A DNA stretch of 10,057 nt from Silvimonas sp. JCM 19000. GTDB taxonomy: Bacteria; Pseudomonadota; Gammaproteobacteria; Burkholderiales; Chitinibacteraceae. The DNA lies in assembly GCA_001313065.1 (NCBI GenBank), contig BBFD01000144.1, positions 1 through 10,057 on the forward strand, written 5' to 3'. The notes under the pieces are model-generated. The model saw only the letters and a list, made by a program, of their open reading frames with translations, had not been told where the DNA came from and ran no database searches. This document shows, in pieces, positions 7,096-10,057 of this stretch. A program made the position numbers and the translations under genes. The first letter of the stretch is position 1. Each line of letters opens with the position of its first letter.

Positions 7096-7326
7096 GATCT
7101 AGCATCCTTGTGACGGCATTCGTTTTGCATTATAACGATCGTAATTCACGCCCTACCTTTTATGCGTCTATTGTGCAACTAGGACCTCTCAGCCTTTTGG
7201 CTTTAACACACACTCGATACACTGCGTTCATATCTATCCGGCATATTGCCTTATTTACGCAATTCATTCGGAATACTTACGAATACCGGCAGCAAAAAAA
7301 GCTGATTCGTTTATGGAGTTTTCAAC
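7096..7326. promoter_or_regulatory. Divergent fleS/cheV control region with a TATAAT -10 for fleS
   Basis: The 231-bp gap separates the two transcription directions and is more AT-rich than the genes. On the minus strand a perfect TATAAT (7134-7129) lies 33 bases before the fleS ATG, giving a predicted start near 7122; a good -35 is not seen. Beside it is the 8-bp palindrome ACGATCGT (7135-7142). Toward cheV the plus strand has a short hairpin AGCC-TTTT-GGCT (7191-7202), a repeated GAATAC near 7271-7286, and CAGC-A7-GCTG (7290-7304). A GGAG then lies 8 bases before the cheV GTG. No sigma-28 or sigma-54 consensus for cheV was found. No gene is supported in the gap. Confidence 0.4.
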
Positions 7327-8280
7327 GTGTCCGACCTTCTGAAGAACATCGATGCGCGCACCAAGCTAGCCGGCACCAACAAGCTGGAAATCCTGCTGTT
7401 TACGCTCGGCGTGGATCAACGGTCGGGCCGCCGCGAAAATTTCGGCATTAATGTATTCAAAGTGCGCGAGGTAATGCGCACGCCAGAAATTACGCAAGCG
7501 CCCGAAATGCCCTCCTCGGTCGAAGGCATGGTGAGCTTGCGCGGCGTACTGGTGCCGGTGATCGATCTGGCCAAATATGCGGGCATCACCACGCAAAGCC
7601 GTCCCGAAATCATGATCGTGTCTGAGTACAACGGCCATACCCAGGGTTTTCTGGTTGAGGCCGTCGACACCATCCTGCGGCTGGACTGGTCTTCGATGCG
7701 GGTGCCGCCGGATATGTTGACCAATCAAATGGGCGGTCTGGTCACCGCCGTCACCGAGCTCGATACCGGCAAGCTGGTCATGATGCTCGACGTTGAAAAA
7801 AGTATTGGCCGAAACCACGCAAACCGCCGATTACATCGACACCAGCATGGTGGTCAAGGTTGGCAGCGACCTGAGCGCCAAGCGCGTGTTTTACGCAGAC
7901 GATTCGGTGGTGGCGCGGCGCCAGATTCAGGCCACGCTGGATGCCATGAATATCCAGCATCAATTTGCCATTAATGGCAAACGCGCCTGGGACGAATTGC
8001 AGAAGATTGCAGCGGCTGCCGATGTCCAGGGCAAAACCGCTAAAGACATGGTGCAACTGGTACTCACCGATGTCGAAATGCCCGAAATGGACGGCTATAT
8101 GCTGACCAAAATGATCAAGAGCGATCCGCGTTTTGCCGGGATTCCGGTACTGATGCATTCGTCTTTGTCTGGCGCTTCTAACCAGAAGCTGGGGCAATCG
8201 GTGGGGTAGATGGTTATGTGTCCAAATTTGAACCACATAAGCTGTCGCAAACCATCGCTAATTATCTGATGAAAGAATAA
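7327..8280 (+). CDS. cheV: CheV chemotaxis coupling protein, first copy (two apparent frameshifts)
   Basis: CheV couples chemoreceptors to the kinase CheA through a CheW-like domain and adjusts the coupling through its receiver domain. The corrected protein has 317 residues. The CheW domain (about 15-160) contains KLEILLFTLG, FGINVFKVREVM and SSVEGMVSLRGVLVPVIDLA. The receiver (about 185-317) has D191-D192 in VFYADDS, phospho-acceptor D248 in LTDVEMPEMDGY, MHSSLS, and K300 in VSKFEP. The start is GTG at 7327 with GGAG 8 bases upstream; the sequence MSDLLKNIDARTKLAGTN is the normal CheV start. The frame breaks at an A6 run (7796-7801; 5 gives DVEKVLAETTQ) and a G4 run (8203-8206; 5 gives SVGVDGYVSKFEP through to TAA at 8280). 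Compared with the second copy it has an 8-residue insert (DQRSGRRE) in an early CheW-domain loop. Confidence 0.93.
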
Positions 8281-8302
8281 GACGGCGCGTCCGTTATTGT
8301 GG

Positions 8303-8326
8303 GGCGTCGTTGTTAATTGCGACGCC
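8303..8326 (+). terminator. Possible weak terminator or processing hairpin after first cheV
   Basis: GGCGTCG (8303-8309) and CGACGCC (8320-8326) form a 7-bp GC-rich stem with a 10-base loop, 22 bases after the cheV stop. It is followed by AGG and a short TTTT (8330-8333). The T tract is poor, so read-through into the second cheV is likely and it may act as an mRNA 3' stabiliser instead. Confidence 0.4.
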
Positions 8327-8340
8327 AGGTTTTCTGACAT

Positions 8341-8362
8341 CCGGGTTGCTGAAACAGCCCGG
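8341..8362 (+). other. Stem-loop in the leader of the second cheV
   Basis: CCGGGTTG (8341-8348) can pair with CAGCCCGG (8355-8362) over 8 positions with one G-U pair and a 6-base loop (CTGAAA). It lies 23 bases before the Shine-Dalgarno of the second cheV. There is no T run, so termination is unlikely; a leader structure is the simplest reading. Confidence 0.35.
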
Positions 8363-8394
8363 TGGCAATCAAGACAAGAAGCAGTGGAGCGACC

Positions 8395-9333
8395 ATGAGC
8401 GAATCACAAGTCAACCTGCTCGACAGCGTGGACGCCCGGACCAAACTGGCCGGTTCGAACAAGATGGAAATCCTCTTGTTCTCGCTGGGGACCAAAGAAA
8501 TCTTCGGGATCAATGTGTTCAAGGTGCGCGAAGTTTCGCAGACGCCCAAGATCACCAAAACACCGAATATGCCACTGGGCGTAGAAGGCGTGATTTCGCT
8601 GCGCGGCAATATCATTCCGGTGATTGCGCTATCGCGGTTTATTTCGACCAATGAATCGCCGTTATCGACGGCCGATTCAACCATGATCGTGACCGAATTC
8701 TCCAAGCACACGCAGGCATTCCTGGTGCATGAAGTCGATCGCATCATCCGCGTGGACTGGGACAAAGTACGCGCACCGGAATCAATGCTGGCGGGTAATC
8801 AGGCGCTGATTACTGCGTTGACTGAATTGCCTGATGGCAAGCTGGTTTCGATTCTGGACGTAGAACAGATTCTGTCGAGTGTGATCGGCGAGCCGATCAT
8901 TCCCGATTTGCCACCCACCAATATTGATCCGGATTCATTCATGTTCTTTGTGGATGATTCGATGGTGGCGCGTAAAGAAATTGTTGGTGTACTGGACAAG
9001 CTGGGCATCAAGTATCACCAGGCCAATAACGGCAAAGAAGCGTGGGACAAGCTGCAGAATCTGGCCAACCGTGCCACGCACGATGGCGAATTGCTGCGCG
9101 AAAAGCTCAAGCTGATTCTGGTTGATGCGGAAATGCCCGAAATGGATGGCTATGTGCTGACCAAGCACATCAAATCGGATCATCGCTTTACCGGCATACC
9201 GGTGGTGATGCATTCGTCGTTGTCTTCCAACGCCAATCGGGCCATGGGTTCGAGCGTGGGGGTGGATGCGTATGTCGCCAAGTTTGATCCGGTAATCCTG
9301 GCCGATACGCTCAGTCCCTATATCGCGGGCTGA
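8395..9333 (+). CDS. cheV: CheV chemotaxis coupling protein, second copy (intact)
   Basis: This is a second CheW-receiver fusion that links chemoreceptors to CheA. The 312-residue frame is intact. Its CheW domain (about 18-160) carries KMEILLFSLG, FGINVFKVREV and LGVEGVISLRGNIIPVIAL. Its receiver (about 182-312) carries D187-D188 in FFVDDS, D244 in LVDAEMPEMDGY, MHSSLSS and K296 in VAKFDP. The ATG at 8395 was chosen over 8362 because GGAG (8386-8389) is correctly spaced and MSESQVNLLDSVDARTKLAG aligns with the first copy. The two copies share their framework but differ in the CheW surface loops and in the linker, so they are long-separated paralogues rather than a recent duplication. They may serve different receptor sets. 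The first copy ends 114 bp upstream, probably in the same transcript. Confidence 0.96.
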   Translation: MSESQVNLLDSVDARTKLAGSNKMEILLFSLGTKEIFGINVFKVREVSQTPKITKTPNMPLGVEGVISLRGNIIPVIALSRFISTNESPLSTADSTMIVTEFSKHTQAFLVHEVDRIIRVDWDKVRAPESMLAGNQALITALTELPDGKLVSILDVEQILSSVIGEPIIPDLPPTNIDPDSFMFFVDDSMVARKEIVGVLDKLGIKYHQANNGKEAWDKLQNLANRATHDGELLREKLKLILVDAEMPEMDGYVLTKHIKSDHRFTGIPVVMHSSLSSNANRAMGSSVGVDAYVAKFDPVILADTLSPYIAG

Positions 9334-9398
9334 CAGCGAGCATAGCTATATAAGAGAATGATGAGACTTGTGCGCTATGCTTGATCCACATCACGCTA

Positions 9399-9440
9399 GT
9401 GCCGTACAGAATAGTGTGGGCCTCATCCGTAATACGGCAC
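9399..9440. repeat. Inverted repeat in the cheV-cheY gap
   Basis: GTGCCGTA (9399-9406) and TACGGCAC (9433-9440) form a perfect 8-bp inverted repeat with a 26-base spacer, in the middle of the 186-bp gap between the second cheV and cheY. No T run follows. Such a site could be an operator or an mRNA stem-loop. The rest of the gap (9334-9519) shows no supported gene and no convincing promoter consensus, although cheY probably needs its own control given the gap length. Confidence 0.4.
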
Positions 9441-9519
9441 AGGTCCGAACCTAACCCTACGTAATCAATGATCACCGTCACGGCAACACGGGCCGCCGGT
9501 GAAGACGCGGAGTAACAGG

Positions 9520-9909
9520 ATGCCTGACAACAACATGCGCTTTCTCGTGGTGGATGACTTTTCCACCATGCGTCGCATCGTGCGCAACCTACTGAAGGAA
9601 CTCGGCTTTTCTAACGTCGAGGAAGCAGAAGACGGTCAGATCGCACTGCACAAGCTGCAGAACACCAGCTACGACTTTGTGGTGACTGACTGGAATATGC
9701 CCAACATGACCGGCATTGAACTGCTGCGCGCCATCCGTGCGGATGGTTCGCTCAAGCACTTGCCGGTGCTGATGGTGACGGCGGAAGCCAAGAAAGAAAA
9801 CATTATCGAAGCGGCGACGGCCGGCGCTTCGGGTTATATCGTCAAGCCGTTTACCGCTGCCACGCTGGACGAAAAGCTCAAGAAGATTTTCGCCAACATG
9901 GGCAATTGA
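9520..9909 (+). CDS. cheY: CheY, chemotaxis response regulator controlling the flagellar motor
   Basis: CheY is phosphorylated by CheA and binds the flagellar switch protein FliM to change rotation direction. The 129-residue single receiver domain is complete and lines up with E. coli CheY residue by residue: D12-D13 in [18 protein letters not shown], phospho-acceptor D57 followed by W58 in [12 protein letters not shown]87 in [14 protein letters not shown]106, and K109 in YIVKPFTA. The ATG at 9520 has GGAG 7 bases upstream (9509-9512). An in-frame ATG at 9499 would add only MKTRSNR and lacks a site. No frame disruption is present. cheZ follows 30 bp later. Confidence 0.97.
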   Translation: MPDNNMRFLVVDDFSTMRRIVRNLLKELGFSNVEEAEDGQIALHKLQNTSYDFVVTDWNMPNMTGIELLRAIRADGSLKHLPVLMVTAEAKKENIIEAATAGASGYIVKPFTAATLDEKLKKIFANMGN

Positions 9910-9939
9910 ACAAAAAAAACAGGTAAGGAGTAGGCCGAC

Positions 9940-10057
9940 GTGAGCGACCAAGCCTCAACAGTGGCGATTCAGACGATCTCGAAGCGCTGTTCGACAGTAT
10001 CGTGCAAGCGAACCACAGTGCCCCCGCGGCCGCACCGGCGCCCGCCGTCGCTGCACC
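9940..10057 (+). CDS. cheZ: CheZ, CheY-phosphate phosphatase (N-terminal start only, cut by window edge, one apparent frameshift)
   Basis: CheZ speeds dephosphorylation of CheY-P. Only about 39 residues are inside the window, so the call rests on position after cheY and on the acidic start SDDLEALFDSIVQANH, seen in many proteobacterial CheZ proteins; the catalytic helix is not visible. The GTG at 9940 has a strong AAGGAG 9 bases upstream (9925-9930). Read directly, the frame becomes QASTVAIQTISK. Adding one A at the AA pair 9957-9958 gives QASNSGDSDDLEALFDS and an Ala/Pro-rich stretch to the edge, the better reading. An 8-base A run (9912-9919) lies in the cheY-cheZ gap. A different protein that begins with a similar acidic motif cannot be excluded. 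Confidence 0.7.
   Translation, partial: MSDQASTVAIQTISKRCSTVSCKRTTVPPRPHRRPPSLH

Noticed and set aside
7366..7818. 150-residue minus-strand open frame opposite the first cheV
   Set aside because: Antisense to the conserved CheW domain, His/Gln-rich, without domain or ribosome site.
8303..8326. Strong intrinsic terminator separating the two cheV genes
   Set aside because: The stem is good but the T tract is only four bases and is displaced, so it is kept only as a weak candidate.
1..9958. True pseudogenisation of the flagellar locus
   Set aside because: Breaks sit in homopolymers, no premature stops occur by substitution, and catalytic residues are intact on both sides of every break.

Overview
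The window is a flagellar and chemotaxis locus of a motile Gram-negative bacterium. Moderate-to-high GC content, the gene set (FleS/FleR two-component pair, sigma-54 control, CheV, CheY, CheZ) and the protein sequences suggest a betaproteobacterium, perhaps of the order Neisseriales. The class is fairly likely; anything finer is inference.

Layout. From about 7095 down to 1 every gene lies on the minus strand. In transcription order they are fleS (sensor kinase), hsbA (STAS anti-sigma-factor antagonist), hsbR (receiver + PP2C phosphatase + GHKL kinase), cheB (methylesterase without a receiver domain), fleR (sigma-54-dependent activator), then fliE and fliF (rod/MS-ring adaptor and MS ring, fliF running off the left edge). 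A sigma-54 promoter sits in front of fliE, and a REPIN-like double palindrome lies between fleR and that promoter. From 7327 to the right edge the genes lie on the plus strand: two tandem cheV genes, cheY and the start of cheZ. A 231-bp divergent gap (7096-7326) separates the halves.

How the genes work together. FleS should phosphorylate FleR, which drives sigma-54 RNA polymerase at middle-class flagellar promoters such as the one before fliE. HsbR and HsbA form a serine-phosphorylation partner switch, known in Pseudomonas to control the flagellar anti-sigma factor FlgM. Here that switch sits inside the interval between fleS and fleR, together with a stand-alone CheB catalytic domain. CheV, CheV and CheY are the receptor-coupling and motor-signal proteins, and CheZ dephosphorylates CheY.

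Sequence quality. fliF, fleR, cheB, hsbA, fleS, the first cheV and cheZ are each broken by one to four single- or double-base length errors, about 14 in all. Nearly all fall in homopolymer runs, and the protein reads on normally in another frame at each one. fliE, hsbR, the second cheV and cheY are intact. This looks like homopolymer sequencing error rather than gene decay. Coordinates below span whole genes across these breaks, and residue numbers refer to the corrected proteins.
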